Positions 1 to 12,538 of a DNA stretch of 64,000 nucleotides are shown in pieces. The notes beneath the pieces are model-generated. The model saw nothing but the letters and a program-made list of their open reading frames with translations, had not been told where the DNA came from and searched no databases. Position 1 is the first letter of the stretch, and each line of letters begins with the position of its first letter. The position numbers and the translations under genes were made by a program. This stretch comes from Siphonodentalium dalli (Eukaryota > Mollusca > Scaphopoda > Gadilida > Siphonodentaliidae), in NCBI GenBank assembly GCA_032622095.1, contig CP136061.1, forward strand, positions 168,401,107 to 168,465,106, given 5' to 3'.

Positions 1-530
1 TGGATCGACCAATGAGGACGCTCCGTTGGTAGAGGCATATCAGGAGACATCGGGTCGTCATCTTTGTATCCCGTCCCATATGGAATCCATATCCCCCCTC
101 AGGGTTCCCATATGGGGTCGATGTCCGCCATTTTGTTTTTCATGGAACTCTGCCGCCTCAGGTATATTTCGGTGTATTTTGGCGCCAAGAAAAGGGATAT
201 CTGTCGGAAATCAAGTTCTGTTAATTTAAAGACATAGTACCATATACCAAAACCTGCATGTGATATATTTGAGAAATTCTAAACACTCATAAATTAACTA
301 TCAAACTCAAGTTTGTTGTCCTGCTTCTGGTGATTAGCCATTGACTCAATGCGTTGACGTTCAACGCCCATGACGCGTCACTGTGACGTTACATAAGTTA
401 ATAGCCATAGTAGTGCAGCGGCCAAATCGAAAAAGAGCTCTAGTTTTCGAGACACCCCTACCCACGGTAGAACAAGTTAAAACTAACTTTATTTAAAGGA
501 GAAATATATACTCTTTACGAAAATGATAGT
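1..530. other. Unassigned flanking DNA
   Basis: AT-rich DNA. A 67-codon open frame at 26-229 has no recognisable motif and no sign of being a gene. No repeat or RNA feature was recognised. Confidence 0.4.
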
Positions 531-1885
531 GAAAAATAACGGAATTGGTGGTGGCTATTCTCAAATTGACGATAAACAATACCCACCAGTGACTTTTCCC
601 AGAAATTATCAATTTTGGTAAAGTGAGCCCTGCGGCTATGTCCTAAGTTATTTGCCCACATTGTTGGTGTTAAAATGACTACAGCATACCATATTTGTAC
701 CTGATATGCAAGAAGTGTTGGTTAATTTGGATTTTCGTGCCATTTGGAGCCGAAACATTTATTTTTTATTGAAAAATCACTCTTTTTCAAAAAAATTATA
801 TTTTTCGAACATTATTATTCAAACGTATATTGCAATAATATTGAAATATTTAGGTCATATTATGTAGTAGTTATCTAACAAGCATATGAAGGAAGAAGTT
901 AACAACAATTTTGAACGGTTTGCGAGATATTGGATTTTAGCTACCCCTCCCCCAAACACGTTTTTGGTTGAAAGATATACATATTTTTGATAATGTCATT
1001 ACAAACATTTTTGAATTGATCTGAATGGGACCCAATATGAATATTGTACTGAAAGTGTTGTCCAGAGATGCCGTTTAATCGATTACAGATGTGTTCAGGC
1101 TTTCCGACCACCAGTTACAACAACAACAATTATTTTATTGATAACAGTAAATTTGCATGCATTAACATCGATGTTAAGTACTAAAACCTTTGTTATAAAC
1201 AACGTGACCAACTATATAACATATGGCTCAGTAGTTATCTGGACAACACAAGTAGAAAGAATTTGACAGAAATTGAAAAATAACGGAATAGGTGGTGGCT
1301 ATTGTCAAATCGACGATGAGCGATACCCTCCAGTGACTTTTTCCAGAAATTAACGATTTTGGTAAAGCGAGCCCTGTGGCTGTGTCCTAGCCTATTTGCC
1401 CATATTGTTGGGGTTAAAATTACTACAACATACCATACTTCTACCTGATATGAAAAAAAGTGTTAGTTAATTTAGATTTTCCTGCCATTTGGAGCCAAAA
1501 TATTTATTTTTTGCTGAAAAATCACACTTTTTCACAAAAATATTATTTTTCGAACATTATCATTCAAATAGATATTGTTATAATGCCCAAATATTTAATT
1601 CTTATGGTGATGCAGTTATCTGCCAAGCATGTGCAGAAAGAAGTTAACAGAAATTTAAAACAATTTGCGAAATAATGGATTTTAGCTACACCTCTCCCAA
1701 ACACGTTTTTGGTTGAAAAATTACATATTTTTGTTCAGAACATTACCAAATTTCCCAATTGATCATACTGGGACCCAGCATAATTCTTTTGCTGAAAATT
1801 GAGCCCGGGGGACATTGCTTAAGTGATTAAAGACGTGTTCAGGCTTCCAGACCCCAAATTACAACAACGCATTTTATTTGCTATT
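531..1885. repeat. Diverged direct repeat, two units about 744 bp apart
   Basis: The block 531-1145 recurs at 1275-1885 in the same orientation. Both start with GAAAAATAACGGAAT, share GTGGTGGCTATT and the phrase GAGCCCTG about 90 bp in, and end near a CAACAAC run. Identity by eye is roughly 75-85% with small indels, so the duplication is old. The reading frame at 1460-1675 exists only in the second unit and is interrupted in the first, so it is not a gene. Confidence 0.7.
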
Positions 1886-2093
1886 ACATACAATAAGTGT
1901 CGCATATCAATCAACCAATCAATAGTTTATTCTCAAAAAACCAATAATGGTATACAGAGATTACAATAATTGGACAGCTGAAGAACCCAGCATGTCTGAC
2001 GTATAGATGCACAAGTACTCCATTCACGTTTAAGATTGAAATGCAGTAGTTTGAACTATGGCCAATTGAGTAATTTTGTCTGATTAATCAGGC

Positions 2094-2700
2094 AATACGC
2101 ACAAGCTTGACTACCAAGAGATATCTTATCGGGGTCCACGATATGATGGCTCTTGGTATACAATCGCGACCACGGGAGGCACGTGATGTTCGATTGAATA
2201 TCAGAATGTTGGGTATCATATAATACCATATCCCATAATATGTCAAATATAGCGAAATATCGAAATATAAAATAAAACGAAAAAGCGAAATAGGAAAATA
2301 CATCGAATATCGAAATAGGAAAATACAGCGAAATAACGAAATAGCGAAATAGAACGAAAACTCGAAATAGGAACATACAGCGAAATAGCGAAATAGGGAG
2401 AAATATAGAACGAAATATATAAATATGAAATTATTTTTATAAACGAAATAACGGAGATATTTGAAAAGGTGTCTTTGACGAAATAACGGACATATTTGGA
2501 GAAGTGTTTTAAAGAACAATTTCTCATACAAATCGCCGTCATTTCGTCAAAAAAATTCTTTATAGAGTTATTACCCTTCAGATTAAATATGATATTCAAT
2601 CGAAAGCACGCGTGCCTCTCGTGGTCGCGATTGTATACCAAGAGCCATCATATCGTGGACCCCGATAATATATCTCTTGGTAGTCAAGCTTGTGCGTATT
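2094..2700. mobile_element. Foldback (long inverted repeat) element, 607 bp
   Basis: The outer ~110 bp at 2094-2205 is the reverse complement of 2590-2700. Both arms start AATACGCACAAGCTTG and contain ACCAAGAGATAT and CACGATATGATGGCTC, with only a few mismatches. The ~385-bp centre holds short direct repeats of the type GAAATAGCGAAATAGG, which produce several overlapping Phe/Tyr-rich minus-strand open frames that are not genes. No clear target-site duplication flanks it. It is most simply a non-autonomous foldback/MITE-type element. Confidence 0.65.
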
Positions 2701-3065
2701 AGGTGGTCAATTTATATACTGCATGTGTGATGAAATAGTCAAGTATAAATAAATCGTATATTTCGAACAATTTTAGCATTTCTGATACAAAATGCCGTCG
2801 GCTATAATCATTTCCGCTATAGGGTCCTCTGATAATGCACTATAAACTGGCCCTCTATATACAGGGCATGAATCTCATAATTTACGCTTTTGTTGATTTC
2901 AAAATCGGGATCTTGTCATTCATTTCCCTTGAACCTTCGAATATATATCTCTGCAATATATATTTATTCCCAACTTTCGCGAAACGTCGTTTGTCAGTCG
3001 ATATATGCATGTCCCCGTAGTACCGTACAATTGCCTTCAATGTATATTTTACAACGGCCAAGAGT

Positions 3066-3440
3066 TAGCACGTCTGTGGCCCGACGCTGTTTTATACGAT
3101 GTGCCAGACACAGGTCGCGCTAGGATGACTCAAGAGATAATGTAATGACACCAAAAACTTCAAATTGTGCATGCTCTCTGCCAAAGGGGTCCCAAATGGG
3201 GAATGGTTTTCCCTAAATCATCTTAGCGCGACCCGTGTTTAGCACGTCGTATAAAACAGCGTCGAGCCCCAGACGTGTAGCACGTCGGTACCAGACGTGT
3301 AGCACGTCGGGTCGTGCCAGAGTAATTCTGACGCGCCAGTTGGTTTTATACGTCGTGCTCCAATCGCGCTATCTTGGACTTTGTCATTTCCACACTATAA
3401 TTAGCCTGGCGCGACCCGTGTCTGGCTCGACGTATAAAAT
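3066..3440. repeat. Inverted and direct repeats with TATAAAA boxes
   Basis: The unit containing GTTTTATACGA...CAGACACAGGTCGCGC near 3080-3122 returns inverted at about 3225-3275 (GCGCGACCCGTGTTTAGCAC, then TATAAAACAGCGTCG) and again in direct form near 3408-3440 (GCGCGACCCGTGTCTGGC, then TATAAAATGGG). CAGACGTGTAGCACGTCGG is also repeated in tandem at about 3281-3320. It is CpG-rich relative to its surroundings. Nothing coding is recognised. Confidence 0.55.
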
Positions 3441-4028
3441 GGGCCTCAAAGATTCAGGGTTTGTGCAGGGGAGGGGGCAGAGAGTAACTGTGTTTCTTCA
3501 GGGGGGGGGGCAGAAAGTATTAACTGTGTTTCTTAAATGTAAACAATTAAATTACACCAATTTCTGCTGGTATATCATTTTAGACAGCTATCTTTTCCTG
3601 CATTTACTGAAAATTACCAGCATTCAACTTTACCAACTGGCAAGGTTCAACCTAATTTCTAGCTGAGATTTCTTATTATACTGAAGCAGAACCGGGCAGA
3701 AACAAATAATATATAAACATGGAAGAATAGATGTCATATGGTCTTGAATAAACATTCGTTCCAGTATTGTTATTAGTATTGTGTAGTGGTTTGGGCTATT
3801 TAGACACTATATGTATATAAGTTGAAACTAAGTACCGGTAACTTAATCATCGATAATTTAAGCACAATGTTTTCAGTTTGTGGCTTTATTTCTCTGTTGA
3901 TGGCTAATTAACAAACTGAGAAACCAGGGATTTATCTGCATTGTGCTAGAGGTAATTGGCGGCTGAGTAAGCCATACATGTCTCTATATGAATACATGTA
4001 AAAGCATGTTGCCAACTAAGGAATTGAA
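3441..4028. other. Unassigned DNA
   Basis: AT-rich sequence with a G-run near 3500. No gene or repeat family was recognised. Confidence 0.35.
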
Positions 4029-4470
4029 TTGAAAATAAGTCTTCAAAACAAGTCTTCGAAGACTAAATTAGGTCTTCAAAGTAAGTCTTCAAAAGCTAAA
4101 ATAAGTCTTCAAAACAAGTCTTCGAAGACTAAATTAGGTCTTCAAAGTAAGTCTTCAAAAGCTAAAATAAGTCTTCAAAATAAATCTTCGAAGACTAAAC
4201 CAAGTCTTCAAAATAAGTCTTCGAAGACTAAAATAAGTCTTCGAAGACTTAGCTCATTTAAATATTTCGCCCCATTCGAAGACTAAGCGAAGACTAAGTA
4301 GTCTTCGAAGACTTAAAATAGAGCTTCGAAGCTTAATTTTCTCTAGTAGGTTCCATGTGAAGACTATTTTAGTCTTCGGAGTTGAAGACTACATTATCTT
4401 CATATTTGAAGACTTATCACTGAATTTTTTTATTCGAAGACTAGGGGAAGACTAGTGGAAGACTAATATT
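4029..4470. repeat. GAAGAC/GTCTTC array with 33/66-bp periodicity
   Basis: AAGTCTTC and GAAGACT alternate in both orientations, often joined as the perfect palindrome AGTCTTCGAAGACT. From 4032 the array repeats with a 66-bp period (for example 4032 and 4098), built from two related 33-bp half units. Because 33 is a multiple of three it leaves an 85-codon open frame with an 11-residue lysine/serine repeat, better explained as a by-product. The order decays after 4260, although GAAGAC words continue to about 4460. Confidence 0.8.
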
Positions 4471-5120
4471 TTGGTAAGGGATGTTACAACTCTAAGTTAT
4501 AACACGACTATCCAATATATTTACTTAAACTAAATACTTACACAGATTGGCTAACTATTACTATGTGAGTATGTCTGAGTCTGACCGAGTCTTGACATTC
4601 AAATTCAACAAACAGAAACAGTAAAATATTTGAAATTAAAAATCTAAAAAAATCTGATAAAAACTTTGAATTGCTTCCAGATAATAACTGGAATGTGTAC
4701 ATTTGCAGTTAATTTAAACTACGTGCTAGTACCAGCATTTAGTATACACAATTAATAAAGAAACAAGCTGTTAATGATGATAAATCAATCGTCGATGCCA
4801 CGATCAGTGATCTGAGAAAGATTCCAGAAACCAAAGAGTCTCAGACAAAATTTGAAAAAATGCGTACTGGACTAACTTCGTACCTATGCTCCTCTCGTAA
4901 TGTCATGACCAGGGATGACACTACACATGGCACACCGTCGGATCGGGAGCCGACGCTAATGGCTGTCCCGTGTCAGGGATTATAAATAAATCTCCCGTCT
5001 ATCTATACTCCCTGCCCGTGTGCAACAATGTGCGCACGTTAAAGATCCCTACCGTGGCGAAGAAGTCACGGGTTCGGCAAAAAACTTCCTGGAAAAATTA
5101 TGGATCTACTCGATCCCGTT
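4471..5120. other. Unassigned DNA with a dispersed-repeat-like tail
   Basis: 4471-4860 shows nothing recognisable. 4861-5120 is more GC-rich and contains TGCGCACGTTAAAGATCCC, a phrase that I recall as widely dispersed in marine invertebrate genomes. Family identity is not certain. This stretch ends where the giant palindrome begins. Confidence 0.3.
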
Positions 5121-5641
5121 GTTCTGCTTAATAAGTACGTCCTGCCAGATAAGTCAATATTTCTAATAATAGTAACGTGGATGTATAGCCCCGCCCTCGG
5201 AGAAATATCGCTGCAATTACGACATGGTCGTTTGGCGTTGCCTAGTCAATAAATGTGTAGTGTATGACGTATTACGCACACGATATCGAAAAAATGCTTC
5301 CGTGATCTGATTTTTGAAACGTTTTTACGCGAATAAAGGTTTAAAATCAACTCCCCGGGCAAATTTCTTCGTATTGGGGACAGGGAATGTGTTTATACAT
5401 ATGGCATCGCTGTTGATAAGAATAAATTCACATTTATGCAGTGACTAGACCTACCCTAACTTATGATGTCGATTAATAAATATGGCCCATCGATTGCTAA
5501 TTATGGCAAAATAATTAAATGCTTCTGAGAATTTAGCATTGAATGAGAAAACAAAGGTTATTACCCCCGCCCCGCCCCCACACACCATTGTTGATAACTA
5601 CTGTATTTTTGGCTCTATTACTTTCTTTGAATGGTCGTAGC

Positions 5642-5971
5642 CTATAGGCTACAGGCTATATTATCACGATAACCCCTTCGGTGGCTACATGCATCACAAT
5701 GAATGTGCATTGATACACGGGAAGAATCACACCAAGTTTTGAATACGTTACTAAAATGCTTTAACAAATTCGTAACAATGGATTGGTAAAGTACGCTTGT
5801 ATTAAAGATCCTCCAGGGTTTTATACCGCGCGCTCTGTAGTCTATTATACTACAATCCACGGTCAGACCACGGAAACATGCGAATTTAACTAAATCAACC
5901 ACAACATAATCACAAACTTTGAGTTGGTGGTTATATATACTGATGCTGCTCGTAGTTATAGATGAGAGCAC
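5642..5971 (-). other. Open frame kept in both palindrome arms, doubtful gene
   Basis: A 109-codon frame here corresponds to a 120-codon frame at 45707-46069 (plus) in the other arm. The shared core (HQLKVCDYVVVDLVKFAC) stays open despite a 3-bp in-frame indel. However, the visible differences are nearly all amino-acid changing, the two N-termini differ by frame-shifting indels, and no domain is recognised. Chance survival in two ~1-2% diverged copies is the simpler explanation. Confidence 0.15.
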
Positions 5972-6550
5972 ACATTATATCAATATATAGTGTACTATAT
6001 TTGCATTCTTGGCAGTTACCTAGTGTAAACCATCGATCGAATCTCCAATAAAGAGCAACCGAGGCGACATCGTGCGTAAAAAGTCACTCAAACCATGTTC
6101 GGTAGCATGCCTACACCCATAGGCCTATATGTATGGATCCCATGCAAAATGTCCCCTATACATTTCGTTAACTCCGTGTTTGTGTGACTGTCTGCTGTGA
6201 CGGGTGGTTAAGCGTGCCTGTATATATAGGCCTTCGCATCCACAAATCCCAGTCTATATATATAGGCTGTATATATACTGTATCGGAGAAATAGTGGCAC
6301 GGACTCATTATAGGAATTGATAAGTTGTATATACATCGTTCCAAAGTGGATAAACTATATACGTATATGTCTGAGCTAGGGATGAACCATTTATATCAGA
6401 ATCGCGATAAATGTTATACGGTGAGCAAACTTATATTTAAAACATATTTAGGCCCTACATGAACGTGTCTAGAATGGTTCCGTTTTGGTGCAAAACTTGG
6501 AATTTCTAAATGCACCACCTTTGATCGAACCAAAATAATTCTCAAAATTG

Positions 6551-6985
6551 AAGAAAGTCTATATAATTGCACCATGCTATGGCCACATATTGGAAATTTA
6601 TAATCGATAACTGCACACAAACCTATCAGTGTATTGGACTTCAAAGTTCAAACTGTTGAATTTTTTTTTACCAAAGTGGGAAGGGGAGACACCACTGCCC
6701 CGTCCCGTGTCAACGCGTCCGTGCATATATATAACTGATATCGTCAATGTTACTGCATTGTCTCCCCCGCCGCATGCAGCACAAGTTACATGGGGAGGGG
6801 GGCTCTGTGCTAAATTAATTACTGTATGTTCAACTCAATTGCAGAACATTCTGCAAATAAAATATTGTTTGTATGAATTTATGCGTGGGAAAACGAAATA
6901 CCATTTACGAAAGTAAGTTCTATATGCATTTCTATACCCCCCCCCCCCCATTTCCACAGAAGAATGCCCATTGCATCAATTTCGA
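6551..6985. other. Left-arm-specific segment, about 440 bp
   Basis: The right arm joins AACCAAAATAATT directly to CGAGTAGTGG (about 44120-44135), whereas the left arm has about 440 bp between these phrases. The segment contains a C-run near 6937. No terminal inverted repeat was found and only the short AATT homology occurs at the edges, so this is either an insertion on the left or a microhomology deletion on the right. Confidence 0.6.
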
Positions 6986-7539
6986 GTAGTGGTTTGGACG
7001 ACCCAAGTTCGTCAGTTCTATGTTCTTGTTGTTTTACCAAGAACTCAACGAACCAACAATCGAGTATTCAATAAAAGAGAATTAAGTGCGAGTTTACACA
7101 CTGTCGAATTATATATATCGATTGCTCGATAATAAATTACTAACGCAAGCGCGATTGGCTTAACATATACTCAAATTAAACAGCAGGAGGTAGTACCATG
7201 CCTCTTGGAAACTAGTGACACAAGATTATTTACTGCAGATGTCATCACTTCCTAAAGAAATGAACTGGAAAATATTTCATTTGACTATACTAAGTTAATA
7301 TAAGTGAGCAATTACTGGTAGCGTGATAAAAAAAAACCCAGACAAAAGAATTTTGCTAATATAAAATATTATCACCTGATCGCATGTTTAGGCCTATGTC
7401 AGAGATAAGCACCTTGAAATTGGAGACTGCTACTTTGGGTACAAAGTTTCAGTTTTCTTTAGTAAAATTATCTAACGCAATTTAGAACTCTGACATATAT
7501 TAATAAAAACTGTTTGGCTGGACCATTGGTGCTAAAAAA

Positions 7540-8130
7540 TGTACACATGGGTCAATTGACCCGGGGAGTGTCATGGGATTGGTGCCATTGACATCAGATG
7601 TCTTAAAAGGACAATAATAATTAATTATACACCCAAAATGGTCGGAATTTTGTAATAAAGATTGCTTCGCATGGGTCAATTGACACGAATATTGTCACGA
7701 GATAGGTGTTGTTAACATCTGATTCAGACGACTTAAAGGGGCATAAACAATTCTAATTTAAAAAATGAATCATATACACAAAATGGTTAGACTCTGGTCG
7801 CTGGAAATTGGTATACAGGGGTAAATTGACCCGGGCAAACTTAAAGGGGAACTTATAGATTATATTATAGAGATGAGCAATTCTTATCAGCTTAAACGAT
7901 ATGTAGTAAAATTGGTACACATGGGATCCCATGACTAGGGGAATGTCATGGGATTGGCGCCTTGGACATCAGATGACATAAAGGGGGGTTTGTAAAATAT
8001 GTTAACATAGCTTATCAATTAAAAGCATTTATCATCTCAGAAGATATATGGGAAAATTGGCACACAGAGATAATATGAAATTGGGAGTGTCATGGGATAG
8101 GTGCCGTTGATATCAGATGACTTAAAGAAG
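7540..8130. repeat. Degenerate tandem repeat, unit about 105-150 bp
   Basis: Units begin near 7546, 7670, 7813, 7918 and 8065 with variants of ACATGGGTCAATTGACCCGG, followed by GTGTCATGGGATTGGTGCC, CATCAGATGACTTAAAGGGG and a run of about 60 AT-rich bases. Units are 70-85% alike by eye. The mirror copy lies at about 42863-43575 in the right arm. No coding content. Confidence 0.7.
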
Positions 8131-9494
8131 TACTAGTAATTAGCAATAAAGAGCGTTTATTATCAACTTAAAAGTAGAGGTAACTTTATCCAGAGTTTCA
8201 TGCAATATATATGTGATGCTTATCTCAGGTGACTAATAAATAGTTTAAATGACTGGAGGGGGCACTAATAATGTGTTCATTCTTTACCTGAGCAATGCCA
8301 GGTACTCTATCTAGTAATTGATATAGATATGATGGACTTATTTTTTGTATGGTGGAATGATTAGGTCCCGCGCTGACAGCACCCCTCCTCTCGTGCAAGT
8401 TTCCTCACCAAGCAGGTACTCACTGTCTGATGGCTCCATATTCATATTTTAAAATCACCTCCATATCACCTTATTGTGAAGTGCATCATTGATCTACCAT
8501 TTAGTAAAGGTATCCCACAAATTTGTCATAAATGTACTTCAAAGCTTCAAATATATTACTGTATGCAGACATCTATCCAATAATTGGAGATCCTAACACA
8601 GGCTTGTCTTTCAACACACAATTGATACAAACACTTGCCATTCAAGGCACATATCTAAATTATTGTTCCTTCAATACATTGAAACTCCACAAGTACTACA
8701 GGGCATCAGATGAATATTTAAACTAAACTGTTTAAAAAATGGAAAGATTCTTTGCAAACTTCAAGCTTCTGTTGGCCCATCAGAGGAGATACTGTAGGGA
8801 ATCTTTTTGAACAAACCACTTTGATTTGAAATGGAAGTGCGCGACTAAAATATTGTAATCTGTGGGTAACATCAGGTGTGGTTTCTTCACTGCTTCAAGA
8901 TTGCTGACTAATATTGATTTGAATTTATAGATATTGGGATGAAATATCTCCAAATATTGACAGTAGAATTCTTGTCTATAGGCTCTATAAAAGCTGGTAA
9001 TTTAGTGACACAGCTGGGGGATAATACAAATAGAAACACTTTAGAAATGACTTATTGAAAGATGCAATTGCCCACATGCCTGTAAATATATTCATTATTG
9101 ACTGAATGTAATGCAGAACCGCATGCACTGTATCTGTAATTGATAAACATCTTGCAATGGTTATTTCATTTATAACACTGGTTATACATGTTGGTATATC
9201 TTAAAAGGATAAGATATAAAAATGTTGTTTCATCTGATCGATAGAGGCAATATTATTTTCATCTCATGCATCCATGAAATGTTGGAAGGTCTTCTCCCCA
9301 ACTTGTTTTCAGAGGCCATATATCCAGGACAATGGAGAGAGAGAGAAAGAGAAATACTGTCAAACTATTTATTCAAATTCGGGAAAAGTCTATAACAAAA
9401 ATATCTAATATGTGCTCTATAGTAGTACATACATGTATATATTAAAGTATGGAGCTTCAAAGATAAAATGAGAGTTGCACAAAATATTGTATTT

Positions 9495-9654
9495 AAGAAA
9501 TGAATGTAGTCAGTGTGCATGTGTTATTGAGGGACACGGCGCTGTGGTCGTTTGGGGACATTGTGTAAAGCGGTTGACACTAAATGTGCCCCAACAACCT
9601 ATGTGCAGTATCTCTCAATAACACACACGCATAAACCCACTGCATTCATTTCTT
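9495..9654. mobile_element. 160-bp palindromic MITE-like hairpin
   Basis: 9495-9545 pairs with 9605-9654 (AAGAAATGAATG at one end, CATTCATTTCTT at the other), and an inner stem pairs GGTCGTTTGGGGACATT with the reverse complement of AATGTGCCCCAACAACC. Nearly the whole element can fold into one hairpin. TATTT lies immediately outside both ends, a possible 5-bp target duplication although low in complexity. The mirror copy in the other arm is 41398-41557. Confidence 0.75.
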
Positions 9655-10507
9655 TATTTATATAGCTTTTTTATTGTTTATTCCCATAAACAAGACAGCA
9701 ATGACTGTGGGTCGCTCACCAGACTTTAAAGACTGAGACTCTGAAGACTACAAGGGTCAGCACGTGACAATATCACTTAAGACAAGTAGTTCTAAACAAG
9801 GACATAGCTGGAGGTTCTCAGATGAGCAAGGCTCGTCAAATGAAATTTCTAATTGCACACCACTGACAAATCTCCAATCTCTTACCCTTTAAAGAAAACA
9901 ACCATACCACAGTACTAAGTTCACAAAAAACTTTTGCACATCCCTCTTAGATTGAATTTTACAACTGGTACCAGTACTTCAAGCTCTCAAACGTTTGAAA
10001 ATCACCAACCAAATAAAGTTAAAATTTGTGGCCAATTTGGTCCAACAGTTTAACCTGAAGTAGGAACATATGGACTGTTGGTTTAAAAACATACATGAGG
10101 GAAAAACAAACCAAACTATGAGAACAATTATAACCTATTTTTTATGTGAACATCTAATCTACAACTAATGTTATACCAGGCATGAAATTTTCAACTGTTT
10201 AAATTTTGATCAAATAGGGGTCAAAACTCCACCGCTCTACACTCCTTCCCCGTTGCCTCCAACATTGCCCCCACCAGGCTTCCTAGAAATCAATATTATT
10301 ATACCAGTACCAAACAGGATAGAGGAGAGTTAAATCTCTCATCTCTGCCCCTATTAGAACAAATGTGAATCCCCATCTATGAGATCCATTCATCTAGTAA
10401 TATAAATATACCCCCACTATCTAATAGGGTATGATTTCACCTGGATAATTGGTGTTAACAAAATAATATTGGGACAGCCAAGTCTGTATTTAGAGTGTCT
10501 GACCTCT

Positions 10508-10598
10508 GCAGAATGAGGTCCACAAAAGGTGAATTTAATGACACTATTCCCCAAGGTGGAATAGCACAAGGTATTCACTCTCTGGGGACCTCATTTCC
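10508..10598. repeat. Palindromic sub-element related to 61087-61180
   Basis: GCAGAATGAGGTCC at the left pairs imperfectly with GGGGACCTCATTTCC at the right, with CTATTCC/GGAATAG closing the stem. Further copies are at about 13223-13313 (tandem duplicate) and about 40434-40525 (right arm). The same stem words occur at the independent locus 61087-61180, so this is a dispersed palindromic unit. Confidence 0.6.
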
Positions 10599-11103
10599 TA
10601 ACGAGAGGCCATCACGATCGACAGATGTTTAACCCATACCTTGGCGATAGCGATTAGCTATAACTGATAATTGGTCTAAGATATGATCACAGTAATACAT
10701 ACATGTATATCAGTACTTAAACTTAAAATCAAAAGCTCAAATAATTTGTCTTAAGAAGGGGTTAAAGTATTTGGGGTGGGGGAGGAGTCGATTTAAATCT
10801 CATAACTCTGTCCCTATTCACACAATGACCTCTCACTGTGAGATCCAATGGTTTAGCCATTAATAAATTTGACAGATAGGATAAACAATTATCCAGCCAG
10901 CAGGTTGTTTGTCTTTACCTTCATACAACCACCCCCTAGAGCTTTGTAACATATGTCACCACTCAATTAATAACAGATTTCGCTTGGAATGACATCTATT
11001 AAAGGTACTCTCATATACTCTGGATATTGGATGTTCACATGGCAATTTATTGCTATCATTATATTACATGCAACTATTGCAATAAAATCTTCATATCTTC
11101 AAA

Positions 11104-12009
11104 AAAGGACATCACACCTAATTAATGGTATACAACTAAAACAAATTAGTGTCAATGAAATTATTTTTTTTAATTAAATATTTTTTTTATTATTTAATAT
11201 AAAAGTTTTTTAATATTTTGTGTGTGTTAAATTGAGCGAGGAAATTCAATCTAAAAACAAAATTTAAATTAAAATTTTTAACAAAAAAAAGGGGTCATAA
11301 CTCCTTTAAAATAAATGGGATCAAACCCAAATTCGAACTTGATCTGTATTTTGGGCTGATAATCTCGCATACCAAATTTGGTGTCAATCAGATGAAATTG
11401 TTTTTGAGTTATGGCAGCATGTGTAAATTATAAGTAAAAAAGGGCCATAACCAGCCAAAACTGTAAAAAAAAAAAAACTCGATTCAAACCCATATTCGAA
11501 CTCGAACTGTATTTTGGGCTGAGAAACCTGTATACAAAATTTGGTTCCGATCAAATAGAAAATGTTAGAGTTATCGCATTATGCCTAAAGTGTCTGCGGA
11601 CGGACAGACAGATGGATGTACAGATGAACGATGTGTACCATACTATGGTATAGGTACACATAAAAAGTTTTATCTCTTGCAGAGTACAAGAAAAATGTAT
11701 CAAAGTTCAAACCTGTTGTGCCTCTTTAATATTTCTATTCACATTTGTAATCAATTGAAATCAATGTCGAAAAAGCTTTCCATTAATATATAAATAAAAC
11801 AAACTAGACCTACAGTTCTAAAAGTGTTTTGAATAATTATTTTCTTCTCATAGACTGATACAGAGCTCTCAAGTTGTCTTCCCAAGCAACCAACAAATCT
11901 ACTAAACACAATCACATTATTAACCTCCAATAGTAATGCTATTAAACAATAAAACCAGATTATGCCTTTAAGATGAAATTTAAATAACCATGCATATAAA
12001 ATATAAAAG
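11104..12009. other. Left-arm-specific segment replacing the right-arm satellite
   Basis: Between CATATCTTCAAA (ending about 11103) and CATAAACATTCC (from 12010) the left arm has 906 bp with no match in the right arm, which has 1.9 kb of satellite at the same position. It contains a degenerate repeat (CAAACCCATATTCGAAC type) related to 17621-18131, with a terminal hairpin at 11631-11661, then AT-rich DNA. It is duplicated at about 13819-14724. Confidence 0.7.
11631..11661. repeat. Terminal hairpin of dispersed repeat family A (copy 1)
   Basis: ATGTGTACC pairs perfectly with GGTACACAT; inside it, ATAC pairs with GTAT around the loop TATG, with one bulged A. Compared with the hairpin at 18101-18131, one stem base pair differs on both strands (G-C here, T-A there), so pairing is kept. 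An identical copy lies at 14346-14376. Confidence 0.8.
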
Positions 12010-12538
12010 CATAAACATTCCATCTATGATATCTCATCATATGGCCAACACATCTGCTAGCAGTTAATGGACCTATCCCTACGTCCCGCCCACCTGTAGA
12101 CTGCATGGTTACTGTTACTACGCACCACAAGCCATCTCACTTCCGATATCTCTTCAGTGCTAAAATAGCTTCCGATGAGAAAGGACTGTGTTGTTAAACG
12201 CCATGTAACACGATAATATAGGTCCCTTCTGAATATCACGATTTTCAAGATACCTTTGTGTGTATATATGCAACATGTAAAAGTGACTGTCATTAGATAT
12301 AAACAAAAATAGAACCAGTTTTTAAACAAAAAACAGGTGTGATTGTTAGGCCACTTCCGATTAACAACAAAGATAGATGTTTAGGCATACGGTGTAAATG
12401 AAGCCATTATGAAACTTCAATATCAAATAACAAATTTACTATCGAAGCTATGCTAATGGTTCACACCTTGATGCAATAAACCAAACGTAGGTGTACATGC
12501 AGTAATTAATCTATAATCCCTCTTTTGTCGAAATAAAT

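Larger units (their letters stand above)
9824..12538. repeat. Tandem segmental duplication, copy 1 (2715 bp)
   Basis: Virtually identical to 12539-15253: every open frame reappears at an offset of exactly 2715 with the same translation, and only two substitutions were noticed (10249/12964 and 12501/15216). Both units end CGAAATAAAT and begin GAGCAAGGCTCG. The dinucleotide AT before each start is the only junction homology. The right arm of the palindrome carries this unit once, so the duplication is later than the palindrome unless the right arm lost a copy. Confidence 0.95.

Noticed and set aside
2056-2641. Three overlapping Phe/Tyr-rich minus-strand frames
   Set aside because: Produced by short GAAATAG-type repeats inside a foldback element.
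4861-5120. SINE call for the TGCGCACGTTAAAGATCCC segment
   Set aside because: No RNA polymerase III boxes, tail or target duplication could be identified.
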